Shown piece after piece: positions 20,101 through 28,643 of a stretch of DNA of 64,000 bases. Origin of the DNA: Corynebacterium freiburgense (GTDB taxonomy: Bacteria > Actinomycetota > Actinomycetes > Mycobacteriales > Mycobacteriaceae). The position numbers were made by a program, and so were the translations under genes. The notes under the pieces were generated by a model, which was not told the DNA's origin, ran no database searches, and saw only the letters and a list, made by a program, of their open reading frames with translations. Each line of letters opens with the position of its first letter. Positions within the stretch are counted from its first letter, which is position 1. The stretch is taken from contig NZ_CP047355.1 of assembly GCF_030408815.1 (NCBI RefSeq), forward strand, positions 2,046,001 to 2,110,000. The letters run 5' to 3'.

Positions 20101-21152
20101 ACGCTATTATTCCTTGCCCGCGCTAGTTCCCAACGGAGTTGCGATTCGGATGGTGATTGCACCGGGATAAATGCGGCTTCCCGAAACCGCCGAGAAGCCG
20201 GGGAATTCTTGGCATAACCTGCACCACCAGCGACGCGAACTTCAATACCTGCAGCAGCAACGGCAGCTGAGGCGGCAGCCAGACGCAATTCCAAAAGATC
20301 TACTGGGGCCGCGTGTGGAACTTGCGCAATCAAGTCCTCCTGCCGACGCACAAGTTCACCAATGTGCTCATATAGTTGATGGAGTTCGTGCGCAAATGTT
20401 TCATTGACCCCATTCAGCCGGCGCGAAGCAGCTGCGAGTGCTGCTTCTGCAACTCCAAGGCACTCCGCGATTTGTAGTAATACAAATGTCGGGCGCACGC
20501 CCCGAATGAATGTTTCAAAGTCTCTGCTAAGTACATGTGCCTCTGGAACGAACACATTATGAAGGTTTACCCAGGCTGAGGCGGTCGCATTTAATCCAAG
20601 CAATCCAAAGGGTTTTCCAAATGTCACACCTTCGTCCGAACTTTCAATACACACAACGATTCGCTCACCGGAATCTGTTCGCGCCACCGTTACCAACACG
20701 GCGTCGTTATATAAATTGGACGCCCAGTTTAGCTTCCCGGAAATCCGGTATCCGCCCGCAACTGCAACGGCATGCAAATCAATGTTTCCGCAACCGGCGA
20801 ATTCTTTAAACGCCGATGCCATACCCGTAATTCCGGGACGCTCCCCACGCTCCAATTGCGTAACGACGCCCCGCACATTCGGGTTTTTTGAAGCCCTCAG
20901 GTACTCCAGCGCCATACGGTGCGCCCATACTGTAAACCCAACGGATAAATCGCTGCGAGAGATCTCCCGAATGAGTCGGGCTGTAGCTAGTAGATCCTGA
21001 TTCAATTGCCCTGAGCCAAGCAGCGGCAGAATATACCGAGCATCAATATCACCCTGGTCAACTGCCGCAGCGGATTCCGAAATCTGCTGTAAAAGTTGCG
21101 GGTGTGTACCCAAGGGCTTCAATTCAATATGGTGAATGGTTGCGGTAGTCAT
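20097..21152 (-). CDS. Acyl-CoA dehydrogenase-fold flavin enzyme (probable FMNH2-dependent monooxygenase)
   Basis: A 351-residue protein with the acyl-CoA dehydrogenase fold: helical N-terminal domain (SDLSVGFTVWAHRMALEYL), a middle beta domain (YRISGKLNWASNLYNDAVLV, then FGLLGLNATASAWVNLHNVFVPEAHVL) and a C-terminal helical domain. Relatives such as DszC and SfnC are flavin-dependent monooxygenases of sulfur compounds rather than dehydrogenases. The paired reductase, the OsmC gene upstream and the divergent SsuABC-like importer favour oxidative desulfurisation. A true dehydrogenase role remains possible. The motif IEVRVAGGAGYAKNSPASRRFREA near the end fits the substrate/flavin pocket of this subgroup. 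Confidence 0.85.
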   Translation of the reverse strand: MTTATIHHIELKPLGTHPQLLQQISESAAAVDQGDIDARYILPLLGSGQLNQDLLATARLIREISRSDLSVGFTVWAHRMALEYLRASKNPNVRGVVTQLERGERPGITGMASAFKEFAGCGNIDLHAVAVAGGYRISGKLNWASNLYNDAVLVTVARTDSGERIVVCIESSDEGVTFGKPFGLLGLNATASAWVNLHNVFVPEAHVLSRDFETFIRGVRPTFVLLQIAECLGVAEAALAAASRRLNGVNETFAHELHQLYEHIGELVRRQEDLIAQVPHAAPVDLLELRLAAASAAVAAAGIEVRVAGGAGYAKNSPASRRFREAAFIPVQSPSESQLRWELARARNNSV

Positions 21153-21172
21153 GCCGATGATCCTTTTAGGTT

Positions 21173-21721
21173 TTAAACGAGCTCGGACGTTAAGGCAGCC
21201 GGGCGAGTATAGGTATTAACCACTGGCGACCAGCGAATTGCATCCTTATGAATCTCATCAAGAGTCTCTCGGTCCGCATCACCCTCTAATGCAATCTTGA
21301 CGCGAACATCAGAAACTCCTGGTCGCTTAGCTTCATCAAGGTCCCCTACGCCCCAGGTTGGGGAAATATCAATATCGCCTTCGATATCGATTTCGATTTT
21401 GGTCAACGTCACTCCGCGGTGCGTTGCAATCGCCTGAATGCCCACAGAAATGCAAGCCGCCAAGGCCGCCTGCGCGACTTCTGTTGGATTTGGCGCGGAA
21501 TCATCGCCCAATAATGCGGGAGGCTCCGAAACTAATACTGGTTTCAGGTCACGCACTTGGGTGTAGTTACGGAAAAGCCCATCGGCTTCGGTGTGAGTAC
21601 GCACCGTTTTCTTTGCACCTTCGGGATTTTCAATGTTTTTCTTGGCCAATGCACGTAAGGCCTCACCATCGATTGGTTGCAGTGGTTCACCTGGGCGATG
21701 GTTTGGGGTTAAAGAGCTCAT
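21173..21721 (-). CDS. OsmC-family protein
   Basis: A 182-residue OsmC/Ohr-like protein. I chose the ATG at 21721 (MSSLTPNHRPG), with AAGGAAA about nine bases upstream. The family Cys lies in AQAALAACISVGIQAIA; the second position usually seen as Cys-Pro is Ser-Pro here (WSPVVNTYTRP), so a two-cysteine peroxidatic pair as in Ohr is absent. This form is common in OsmC relatives found beside sulfur-metabolism genes. It is the first gene of the minus-strand operon with the monooxygenase and reductase. Confidence 0.85.
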   Translation of the reverse strand: MSSLTPNHRPGEPLQPIDGEALRALAKKNIENPEGAKKTVRTHTEADGLFRNYTQVRDLKPVLVSEPPALLGDDSAPNPTEVAQAALAACISVGIQAIATHRGVTLTKIEIDIEGDIDISPTWGVGDLDEAKRPGVSDVRVKIALEGDADRETLDEIHKDAIRWSPVVNTYTRPAALTSELV

Positions 21722-21931
21722 AGTTATACAAATTTCCTTTAGCTTGTAGTGGACTTCACGAACGACCCTAACACACGACAACACTAATGTGAACAGCTTA
21801 GTCTATATTTTTCTGAAATAATGAACCATGCTGGAAAGAAATAAATTCACAGAATAACGTGCACTTTTGCAAAACAGCTAGACAAGCGGGCGTCGATAAG
21901 GCTAATGTCTACTTCCAATTTAAAAGACTGA

Positions 21932-21954
21932 TCTGTCTAGTTTAAATAGACAGA
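21932..21954. promoter_or_regulatory. Palindromic operator candidate between OsmC and ABC transporter operons
   Basis: TCTGTCTA (21932-21939) and TAGACAGA (21947-21954) are perfect 8-bp arms around a 7-base centre, about 30 bases before the substrate-binding protein ATG and in the divergent gap between two operons that look functionally related. It contains TAGTTTAA, also present near 19491. Confidence 0.55.
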
Positions 21955-21982
21955 TAAACGCACGCCATTAAGGTTCCTGGAT

Positions 21983-23134
21983 ATGTCGCATCCCCCAGCA
22001 TTAATTTCCCGCAGAAACCTGCTCCAACACAGCGCACTCGCAATATTGGGCATGCCACTATTGGGATCCGCCGCTGGCTGCGTCACCCAAACCGCCGACT
22101 CTAAAACAAACGCCGAAATAACTATCGGCTATGTCCCTATTGCCTGCACAACTCCCCTTATCCTGGCCCACGCTCAAGGCCTGTTTCAAGCACGCGGTCT
22201 TACTATAAAGCTGAAAAAATATGGCGGTTGGGCCGACCTATGGAGCGCATACTCTACCGGCGAACTCGATATCGCACATATGCTCTCCCCAATGCCGATT
22301 GCAATTAACGCTGGCACCACTCGAGGTAAACGTCCCACCCTTCTGGCTTTTACTCAAAACACCAATGGTCAGGCCATTACCCTAGCCACCAAGCACGTCA
22401 ATGCCGTGCAATCCGCCCAAGATTTCCGCGGCAAGGTCATTGGCATACCCTTTGAATACTCAGTCCATGCGTTACTGTTCCGCGACTTTTTAGCCTCCGA
22501 AGGCATCGATCCGGTAAGTGATATTGAACTACGCTTACTGCGCCCCGCCGATATGATTGCCCAACTTCAAGTGGGCGGAATCGACGGATTTGTGGGGCCC
22601 GAGCCTTTTAATCAACGCGCAGTTGCCTCCGGGGCAGGAAGAATTTTCAAACTAACCAAAGAGCTCTGGTCTGGGCACCCCTGCTGCAGTATTGCAATGT
22701 CAAAAGACTGGGCCAGCATCCACCCTGACCAAGCCAAGCTACTTACCGAAGCCCTCGGCGAAGCCGCAGCCTTTGCTAATAATCCCGCAAATAAAGAAAC
22801 CGTGGCCAAAATATTAGCTGAGGAAAAATACTTAAATCAACCGGAAAAATTCTTTTTACCTTCACTTAGCGGTGAATACCAAAACTGGCACGGGGAAACC
22901 GTAGCGGATCAACAACGCATTTCTTTTGGTGATGCCACAGATCCCACCGCAATTACTTGGATGGCTACACAGATAGCTCGCTGGAAACTCGGCGGCACAA
23001 GCATAGTGATGGAAGATTCCACATTAATTAGGTTAGCGGATTCTGTGCTTCCAGAAGGAATAGCAGCCGGGGGCGAAACGGCCACAATTAATGGTAAAGA
23101 ATTTAATCCAAATATTCCCACAGCCGGATACTGA
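21983..23134 (+). CDS. ABC transporter substrate-binding lipoprotein (SsuA/NrtA/TauA-like)
   Basis: Extracellular solute receptor of 383 residues. The N-terminus has SRRNLLQHSALAILG, a twin-arginine-like signal, followed by a lipobox ending GSAAGC, so a lipidated, possibly Tat-exported protein. The mature part has ITIGYVPIACTTPLILAHAQGLF and LKKYGGWADLWSAYSTGELDIAHMLSPMPIAI, typical of the nitrate/sulfonate/taurine group. It heads a three-gene importer operon. The substrate cannot be read from sequence; sulfonate-type compounds are favoured by the neighbouring genes. Confidence 0.9.
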   Translation: MSHPPALISRRNLLQHSALAILGMPLLGSAAGCVTQTADSKTNAEITIGYVPIACTTPLILAHAQGLFQARGLTIKLKKYGGWADLWSAYSTGELDIAHMLSPMPIAINAGTTRGKRPTLLAFTQNTNGQAITLATKHVNAVQSAQDFRGKVIGIPFEYSVHALLFRDFLASEGIDPVSDIELRLLRPADMIAQLQVGGIDGFVGPEPFNQRAVASGAGRIFKLTKELWSGHPCCSIAMSKDWASIHPDQAKLLTEALGEAAAFANNPANKETVAKILAEEKYLNQPEKFFLPSLSGEYQNWHGETVADQQRISFGDATDPTAITWMATQIARWKLGGTSIVMEDSTLIRLADSVLPEGIAAGGETATINGKEFNPNIPTAGY

Positions 23135-23147
23135 AAACAGGAATACT

Positions 23148-23942
23148 ATGCAAACGGAACAAACGCAACAAACAACAATTACCCGAGCAATTGGCATTGG
23201 AATACTCTTATTTTTTGCGGCGCTAAGCCTTTGGCAATTTGCGGCAACATATGGCTGGATTAGCGGACTCGCTCCAACGCCAGCACGCACATTTACCAGG
23301 GGTGTAGAAATACTTTCGGATCCTTTATATCGTGATGGGCCAAGTAGTGTTGGAGTTTTCTGGCATTTACTAGCCTCTTTACGCCGCGTACTTATTGGTT
23401 TTTCTATTGCCACATTTATTGCCATTCCACTTGGTTTTATACTTGGCAAAAGCACGACACTTCGTTGGGCTGTGGATCCATTATTGCAGGTCTTGCGACC
23501 AGTCTCACCATTGGCCTGGCTCCCACTTGGCCTGGCATTACTTAGCGATGCCGAACGCACTGCAATCTTTGTAATTGTCCTTTCCGCCCTGTGGCCGACT
23601 TTATTAAACACCATCGATGCTGTTCGAAACGTGCACCCCACCTATTTGCATCTTGCGGCAACACTCGGCACACCACAATGGCCCCAAATTCTCTATGTAT
23701 GGCTGCCCGCATCATTACCGGGAATTATTACCGGATTGCGCGTTTCCCTTTCTACTTCTTGGCTCGTGATTATTGCCGCAGAAATGTTAGTTGGTGGCCA
23801 AGGCATTGGGTTTTTTGTTTGGAATCAATGGAACCGATTAGATATAGACGCCATTGTGGTAGCCATTCTTATTATTGGCGCTACTGGACTTATCCTTGAC
23901 CATCTTATTGCTGCATTACAGAAAGTTGTTCGCTATGACTAA
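23148..23942 (+). CDS. ABC transporter permease (SsuC/TauC-like)
   Basis: A 264-residue inner membrane permease with about six hydrophobic helices and the EAA-type loop for the ATPase (HLAATLGTPQWPQILYVWLPASLPGIITGLR). The ATG at 23148 (MQTEQTQQ) follows a GGAA site at 23140 and starts 14 bases after the receptor stop. The start of the ATPase overlaps its 3' end by eight bases. Confidence 0.92.
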   Translation: MQTEQTQQTTITRAIGIGILLFFAALSLWQFAATYGWISGLAPTPARTFTRGVEILSDPLYRDGPSSVGVFWHLLASLRRVLIGFSIATFIAIPLGFILGKSTTLRWAVDPLLQVLRPVSPLAWLPLGLALLSDAERTAIFVIVLSALWPTLLNTIDAVRNVHPTYLHLAATLGTPQWPQILYVWLPASLPGIITGLRVSLSTSWLVIIAAEMLVGGQGIGFFVWNQWNRLDIDAIVVAILIIGATGLILDHLIAALQKVVRYD

Positions 23943-24696
23943 TTCAAACCATGTAGAGTTACGAGATATTACAAAATCCTATGGCTCGACCACGATTATC
24001 CAAACAACAAATATCACAATTTCCCAAGGCGAATTCGTTTCTATTTTAGGACCTTCTGGCTGCGGTAAATCCACGATTCTTTCTATGATCGCCGGATTGG
24101 CATTTCCTTCTTCTGGCACAATATTTACCAATGGTCAACAAATTACTTCTCCAGGCCCGGACCGAGGAATGGTTTTCCAGCACCATGCACTATTGCCCTG
24201 GATGACCGCACAGGGAAATATTGAATTTGGTTTAAAATCCGCCCGACCAGAGCTTACTGCCACTGAGCGCCGCGCCGTAGCAGCCCGGTTTTTAGACCAG
24301 GTTGGGCTCGCCCACGCTGCTTCTCGACGCCCCGCGCGCCTTTCCGGCGGCATGCAACAACGCGTGGGCCTGGCTCGCGCATTTGCCGTTGATCCGGAAA
24401 TACTGCTACTCGACGAACCTTTTGGGGCACTGGACGCACTCACCCGTCGCGAATTGCAATTGCAATTACGTAATGTATGGGAAGCCAATCGCCGGACTGT
24501 CATTATGGTGACCCATGATGTGGATGAGGCGATTTTGCTTTCTGACCGGATTCTTGTCATGGCACAAGGCCCAGAATCTTCCGTAATCGCGGATATCGAG
24601 GTCGCCTTGGAATCTGATACTGAATCGTTGCGTCGGAAATTGCTTGGCCTATTGGAGCATTCGCCACAACCTAAACTGGAGCCTTCGCTACAATAA
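23935..24696 (+). CDS. ABC transporter ATP-binding protein (SsuB/TauB-like)
   Basis: A 253-residue ATPase that powers the importer. Visible motifs: Walker A GPSGCGKST, Q-loop VFQHHALLPWM, signature LSGGMQQRVGLARAF, Walker B ILLLDEPFGALD, and the switch histidine in MVTHDVDEA. The ATG at 23935 overlaps the permease gene, which supports cotranslation. It is the last gene of the operon; the sortase-like gene begins seven bases later. Confidence 0.95.
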   Translation: MTNSNHVELRDITKSYGSTTIIQTTNITISQGEFVSILGPSGCGKSTILSMIAGLAFPSSGTIFTNGQQITSPGPDRGMVFQHHALLPWMTAQGNIEFGLKSARPELTATERRAVAARFLDQVGLAHAASRRPARLSGGMQQRVGLARAFAVDPEILLLDEPFGALDALTRRELQLQLRNVWEANRRTVIMVTHDVDEAILLSDRILVMAQGPESSVIADIEVALESDTESLRRKLLGLLEHSPQPKLEPSLQ

Positions 24697-24702
24697 CGTG
24701 GC

Positions 24703-25419
24703 ATGAAGAAGTCCGTAGTGGTGCCCTTAGTGGCACTAATTGTGGTGGTTGTGTGTGGCCTTGCAGCCTCAGTTTATTTGCTCAGTGGAAACCCAACCCA
24801 AGATTCCACCGCAAAACCCACTACAACTACCTCTACGAGTTCTTCTACTACCCCACCACCCCCGCCAAGTGTCAATGACGGCCCCGCACCTTTAAATGTT
24901 GGTTCATTTTCTATTGAAGGGGCTGTTCCGCTTCAGGGCGCTACATATGATTCCATGCCATATGTGCTTCCCCTTGATCCTGCTGGCCCGCAGGAGACAA
25001 TGGTTCGTTGGGTCGAGGGTTGGGGCCAACCGCCATCTGGGGCAAAGGACGGCACAGTTTATATTCTGGGACACGCTTGGGCACACCAAAAATTGGTGTT
25101 TAATCCTATTGCAGAGCGGGTATCTGAATCGGTGCGTTTAGATCTACCACCCGAGCAGGTCCCTGCCGTAAGCGGAGGCACGGTTGCCCGGTTTTCCTCA
25201 GATGTTTTAAATGGTTCAAAGCTACGAGTTGTTGATGAGCATGGGGCAGCCCGCGAATGGGTTGTAGATAATGCCTGGCTCGTGGGGAAGCAAGATGCGA
25301 TCGAAGACGCCGAACTTGTGGATACTACTATTCCGGGCCGCGTAATTTTGATCGCCTGCGCAGTCAAAGACAATCAGGATTTAGAGTTTAATGTGATTGT
25401 CTCAGGGCATTTGACCTAG
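24703..25419 (+). CDS. Sortase-like membrane-anchored protein lacking the usual arginine
   Basis: A 238-residue protein with an N-terminal membrane anchor (7-27), a Thr/Ser/Pro-rich linker (33-60) and an extracellular domain of the class E/F sortase type. The expected His is in YILGHAW (His124) and the Cys in RVILIACAV (Cys219). The catalytic Arg that normally follows the Cys by about 8-12 residues is not present: the segment reads KDNQDLEFNVIVSG. It may be a degenerate or divergent sortase. It starts seven bases after the ATPase stop, but the function does not obviously match the transporter. Confidence 0.65.
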   Translation: MKKSVVVPLVALIVVVVCGLAASVYLLSGNPTQDSTAKPTTTTSTSSSTTPPPPPSVNDGPAPLNVGSFSIEGAVPLQGATYDSMPYVLPLDPAGPQETMVRWVEGWGQPPSGAKDGTVYILGHAWAHQKLVFNPIAERVSESVRLDLPPEQVPAVSGGTVARFSSDVLNGSKLRVVDEHGAAREWVVDNAWLVGKQDAIEDAELVDTTIPGRVILIACAVKDNQDLEFNVIVSGHLT

Positions 25420-25436
25420 CTGCCGCCAAGACCACG

Positions 25437-25784
25437 CTAGTTTACTTTTTTCACCACGCTTGATTTCAATTGCATCGCACCGAAACCATCGATTTTGCAT
25501 TCGATGTCATGGTCACCGACACCTTGAACTAAGCGAATATTTCGTACTTTTGTACCAGCTTTGATTGGTTGGGTTGCGCCTTTTACTTTCAGCGTTTTAG
25601 TTACGCTTACCGTATCCCCATTTTGGAGCTCATTGCCCACGGCGTCGAAAATTTGTTGGACACCATCGCCGCTCTCAGCTTCAGGAACCCATTCGTACGC
25701 ACATTCGGGACACACAACGAGCGCATCCATCTCGTATGTATATTCGCTTTCGCATTCTGGGCATGGGGGAAGTGTTTGTTCCAT
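25437..25784 (-). CDS. YjdM/PhnA-family zinc-ribbon protein
   Basis: A 115-residue protein of the family first named from the E. coli phn region, whose function is still unclear. The N-terminus has a zinc ribbon [21 protein letters not shown], and the C-terminal domain has the conserved [18 protein letters not shown] and LKSSVVKK segments. Full length. It is encoded convergently with the sortase-like gene, and its name does not imply phosphonate metabolism here. Confidence 0.9.
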   Translation of the reverse strand: MEQTLPPCPECESEYTYEMDALVVCPECAYEWVPEAESGDGVQQIFDAVGNELQNGDTVSVTKTLKVKGATQPIKAGTKVRNIRLVQGVGDHDIECKIDGFGAMQLKSSVVKKVN

Positions 25785-25822
25785 ATCTGCTATCCAAGCA
25801 CTTCCCCTGTTGGTTGAGCCAA

Positions 25823-26407
25823 TTAATGTTCGTGCCAGTGTCCGTGCCGCCCCCGCCCCCGCATACGGTGCGGTGGCCCCTCTGGTGGCTCCTGTTCATT
25901 CCTGTGAGTTTCCTCTAAATGATCAATAACAAGATCCAAAAGCGCACAGAGTTGGTCTCGTTGCTCATCGGTTAAACCACTCGTCGCATCAATGTGCGGT
26001 TGTTCCGCTAGTTCTTTCGCTTTCTCTACACCAGCATCCGTAATGTGCACCAATCGTGCCCGGGCATCATTAGGGTCTACTTCGCGGCGCACTAATCCAG
26101 CGTCTTCCAGCTTGGACAGCACCTCCCCCAAAGATTGCGGACGCACACCAATAACATAAGCCAGTTCATTTTGCGCTATTGGGCTTTGCATGGAAAGCAC
26201 CGCTAATACTCGGCCCTGCCCCTGAAATACTTGTCGACGCCGCGAACGCCCGTGCCCATGCTCATGTAAGACGCCGAACATCGCCGCACGCCGCAATAAC
26301 CTATGAATCCGAAAAATCCGATGTTCAAAACTGTCACAAGGAATCGGCGGTTCCCAGCCGGGCAGCGGCGACTCGGGCGACGTTGGAGGTGGTGGAAAAC
26401 CAAACAT
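25823..26407 (-). CDS. MarR-family transcriptional regulator with His-rich tail
   Basis: A 194-residue winged-helix regulator. The DNA-binding part reads [35 protein letters not shown] with the wing [16 protein letters not shown]. The N-terminus is Pro-rich ([20 protein letters not shown]), and a His/Gly/Arg-rich segment occurs both before the HTH ([13 protein letters not shown]) and at the C-terminus ([11 protein letters not shown]), which could bind metal. The ATG at 26407 is five bases after AAGGA. Three near-identical palindromes lie 44-94 bases upstream, so autoregulation is likely. Confidence 0.85.
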   Translation of the reverse strand: MFGFPPPPTSPESPLPGWEPPIPCDSFEHRIFRIHRLLRRAAMFGVLHEHGHGRSRRRQVFQGQGRVLAVLSMQSPIAQNELAYVIGVRPQSLGEVLSKLEDAGLVRREVDPNDARARLVHITDAGVEKAKELAEQPHIDATSGLTDEQRDQLCALLDLVIDHLEETHRNEQEPPEGPPHRMRGRGRHGHWHEH

Positions 26408-26450
26408 CATGTTCCTTTCATATATATGCACTCACAAGATTCAAATTATG

Positions 26451-26501
26451 AAGGCACCTTCCATTATTAACAAGGTACCTTATTTTGTCAACAGGTACCT
26501 T
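26451..26501. promoter_or_regulatory. Three phased AAGGTACCTT-type operator sites
   Basis: Ten-base palindromes AAGGCACCTT (26451-26460), AAGGTACCTT (26472-26481) and CAGGTACCTT (26492-26501) are spaced 21 and 20 bases apart, two helical turns each. They lie between the divergent MarR gene and lipA. Such phasing suggests cooperative binding on one face of DNA, probably by the adjacent MarR protein, and may also affect lipA expression. Confidence 0.7.
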
Positions 26502-26541
26502 CACTTCTCATGATTTTGCGCTCCTTGGTAGGGTTATCGGC

Positions 26542-27585
26542 GTGACTGTTGCACCTGAAGGCCGAAAGATGCTTCGCATTGAGGCTCGCAATGCGAAAAC
26601 CCCAATCGAATCGAAACCACGTTGGATTCGGACTACCGCAAAAACCGGCCCCGAATTCCAAGACATGAAACAACGCGTAGCTGGCGCATCCCTACACACC
26701 GTATGCCAAGAAGCCGGCTGCCCGAACCTTCATGAATGCTGGGAATCCCGCGAAGCAACATTTCTTATTGGCGGATCGCAATGCTCACGACGTTGCGACT
26801 TCTGCCAAATTTCCTCCGGAAAACCCGAGCCACTCGACCGCGACGAACCCCGCCGCGTTGCCGAATCCATCCAAGAAATGGGGCTCAACTACGCAACCAT
26901 TACCGGCGTTACACGCGATGACCTTGATGACGAAGGCGCTTGGCTATACGCAGAAGTAGTCCGACAAATCCATGCCCTTAACCCCCATACCGGCGTGGAA
27001 AACCTAGTCCCAGACTTTTCTGGAAAACCAGACCTTCTCCAAGAAGTTTTCGAAGCCCGCCCCGAGGTATTTGCCCACAATATTGAAACAGTACCTCGAA
27101 TCTTTAAGCGTATCCGCCCCGCATTCCGCTATGACCGATCCTTAGATGTTATCCGTCAGGCACGGGATTTTGGCCTGGTCACCAAATCAAACCTTATTCT
27201 TGGTATGGGCGAAACTTTCGATGAAGTCACCCAATCCATGCAAGACCTCCGAGATGCTGGCTGCGATATTCTTACCATTACCCAATACCTTCGTCCGGGC
27301 CCGATGTACCACCCGATCGAACGCTGGGTAAAACCAGAGGAATTTGTCGAACATTCTGACGCCGCAAAGGAAATGGGCTTTACCGGAGTTATGGCCGGGC
27401 CCCTTGTCCGGTCTTCTTACCGGGCGGGGCGTCTATACGCACAAACAATCGCCGCACGCGGTGAACGCCTCCCCGAAAACCTACGCCACCTTGCGGAAAC
27501 TACAGCAGGATCAACCGCGCAGGAAGCCACATCACTCTTAGCAAAGTACGGCGCATCCCAAGATACTCCGGTTGTAAGCCGGTAA
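26542..27585 (+). CDS. lipA: Lipoyl synthase
   Basis: Radical SAM enzyme that inserts two sulfurs into octanoyl-lipoyl domains. I chose the GTG at 26542 (start [17 protein letters not shown]), which matches the family N-terminus; a frame opening at 26485 would run over the operator sites. In the 347-residue product the auxiliary cluster cysteines are C55, C60 and C66 ([12 protein letters not shown]) and the radical SAM cluster is C81, C85, C88 (CSRRCDFC). Its partner lipB is 7.6 kb upstream instead of adjacent. Confidence 0.95.
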   Translation: MTVAPEGRKMLRIEARNAKTPIESKPRWIRTTAKTGPEFQDMKQRVAGASLHTVCQEAGCPNLHECWESREATFLIGGSQCSRRCDFCQISSGKPEPLDRDEPRRVAESIQEMGLNYATITGVTRDDLDDEGAWLYAEVVRQIHALNPHTGVENLVPDFSGKPDLLQEVFEARPEVFAHNIETVPRIFKRIRPAFRYDRSLDVIRQARDFGLVTKSNLILGMGETFDEVTQSMQDLRDAGCDILTITQYLRPGPMYHPIERWVKPEEFVEHSDAAKEMGFTGVMAGPLVRSSYRAGRLYAQTIAARGERLPENLRHLAETTAGSTAQEATSLLAKYGASQDTPVVSR

Positions 27586-27635
27586 TTCAGCTCTCGTTTT
27601 CGCTGCTGTTAGCCTTATCCCCTATTGTGGAGAGC

Positions 27636-28412
27636 ATGGCAGACGCACGGAAGCAGAATGAGAAAGCTGCAAAAAAGCAGGCACGCTCCGCAAAATTCGC
27701 CCGGTTTAAACAAAACTGGGCGCAAATGTGGCAAGCGTTCCAAATTCAGCGCAAGCAGGATAAAAAACTAGTCCCGCTGCTGCTGCTCACCATTATTGGT
27801 ATCGCTTTTGCGTTCTTCCTCCTCGGGCTGCTCTGGGGTGGCCAATGGTACATGCTATTTTTAGGCTTACTTGTTGGCTTTACCGCAGCTCTCTATGTGT
27901 TTACTCGCCGCGTAGAAAACTCGGTCTATGATAAAGCCTCCGACCAACCCGGTGCCGCTGGATGGGCTTTAGAAAACCTGCGCAATGGTGTTGGCATGGT
28001 GTGGAAAACCAAAACCGCTGTAGCCGCAACCACCCAAATGGATGCGGTGCACCGCGTTGTAGGCGTCTGCGGAATCGTACTGGTTGGCGAAGGCGAAATG
28101 CATCGCGTGCGGCCGCTCATGGCGCAACAAAAAAAGCGTCTGGCACGTGTGGCCGGCAATGCACCCATTTATGAAATGTATGCCGGCGAAGGTGAAGGAC
28201 AAGTACGAATTCGTAACCTCCAACGCGAACTGATGAAATTGCCGCGGAATATGAAAAAAGACGAAGTGTACGCCCTTGCCGCCCGCGTAGATTCCATTGA
28301 CAGCCACACCGGACAACAAGCTGGTTTACCAAAAGGACCACTACCAAAAGGTGCCCGAGTATCTGGAATGAACCGCCGCGCCCGCCGCGCCGCGGAACGC
28401 AATAAACACTAA
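27636..28412 (+). CDS. DUF4191 membrane protein
   Basis: Conserved actinobacterial protein of unknown function that usually follows lipA, as here. The 258 residues (ATG at 27636) begin with a basic helical stretch (KQNEKAAKKQARSAKFARFKQ), then two hydrophobic helices (about 47-70 and 75-90), a cytosolic domain with GWALENLRNGVGMVWKTKTAV and VVGVCGIVLVGEG, and a basic C-terminus (MNRRARRAAERNKH). A GTG nine bases upstream is an alternative start. Confidence 0.88.
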   Translation: MADARKQNEKAAKKQARSAKFARFKQNWAQMWQAFQIQRKQDKKLVPLLLLTIIGIAFAFFLLGLLWGGQWYMLFLGLLVGFTAALYVFTRRVENSVYDKASDQPGAAGWALENLRNGVGMVWKTKTAVAATTQMDAVHRVVGVCGIVLVGEGEMHRVRPLMAQQKKRLARVAGNAPIYEMYAGEGEGQVRIRNLQRELMKLPRNMKKDEVYALAARVDSIDSHTGQQAGLPKGPLPKGARVSGMNRRARRAAERNKH

Positions 28413-28429
28413 ACCTTTTGTTTGTGCCC

Positions 28430-28643
28430 CACGAGTACTCCATGATGTGGAGCTTGTGGGGTTTATGGTTTGGTTTTCGGGCTGGGTGTTTGTGGTTTGG
28501 TTGTGTGCTTCTGTTGACCTGGGATTTGGTTGGGGTTGGTTGGCGTTTGGTTGGGAGGTGCCTGGGTCTGGCCGGTCTTTTTGGGGTCTGGTTGGGGTCT
28601 GGTTGGGGTCTGGTTGGGCGCTGGTTGATCTTTTGGGCGTGTT
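28430..28643 (+). other. G/T-rich left flank of repeat element copy A
   Basis: Low-complexity DNA rich in TTGG and GTCTGG units that begins just after the DUF4191 stop. It contains ACCTGGGATT and three tandem GGGGTCTGGTT units at about 28583-28620. The flanks of the copies near 40600 and 50120 are related but share a different middle section. Open frames here on both strands are low-complexity artefacts. Confidence 0.6.
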
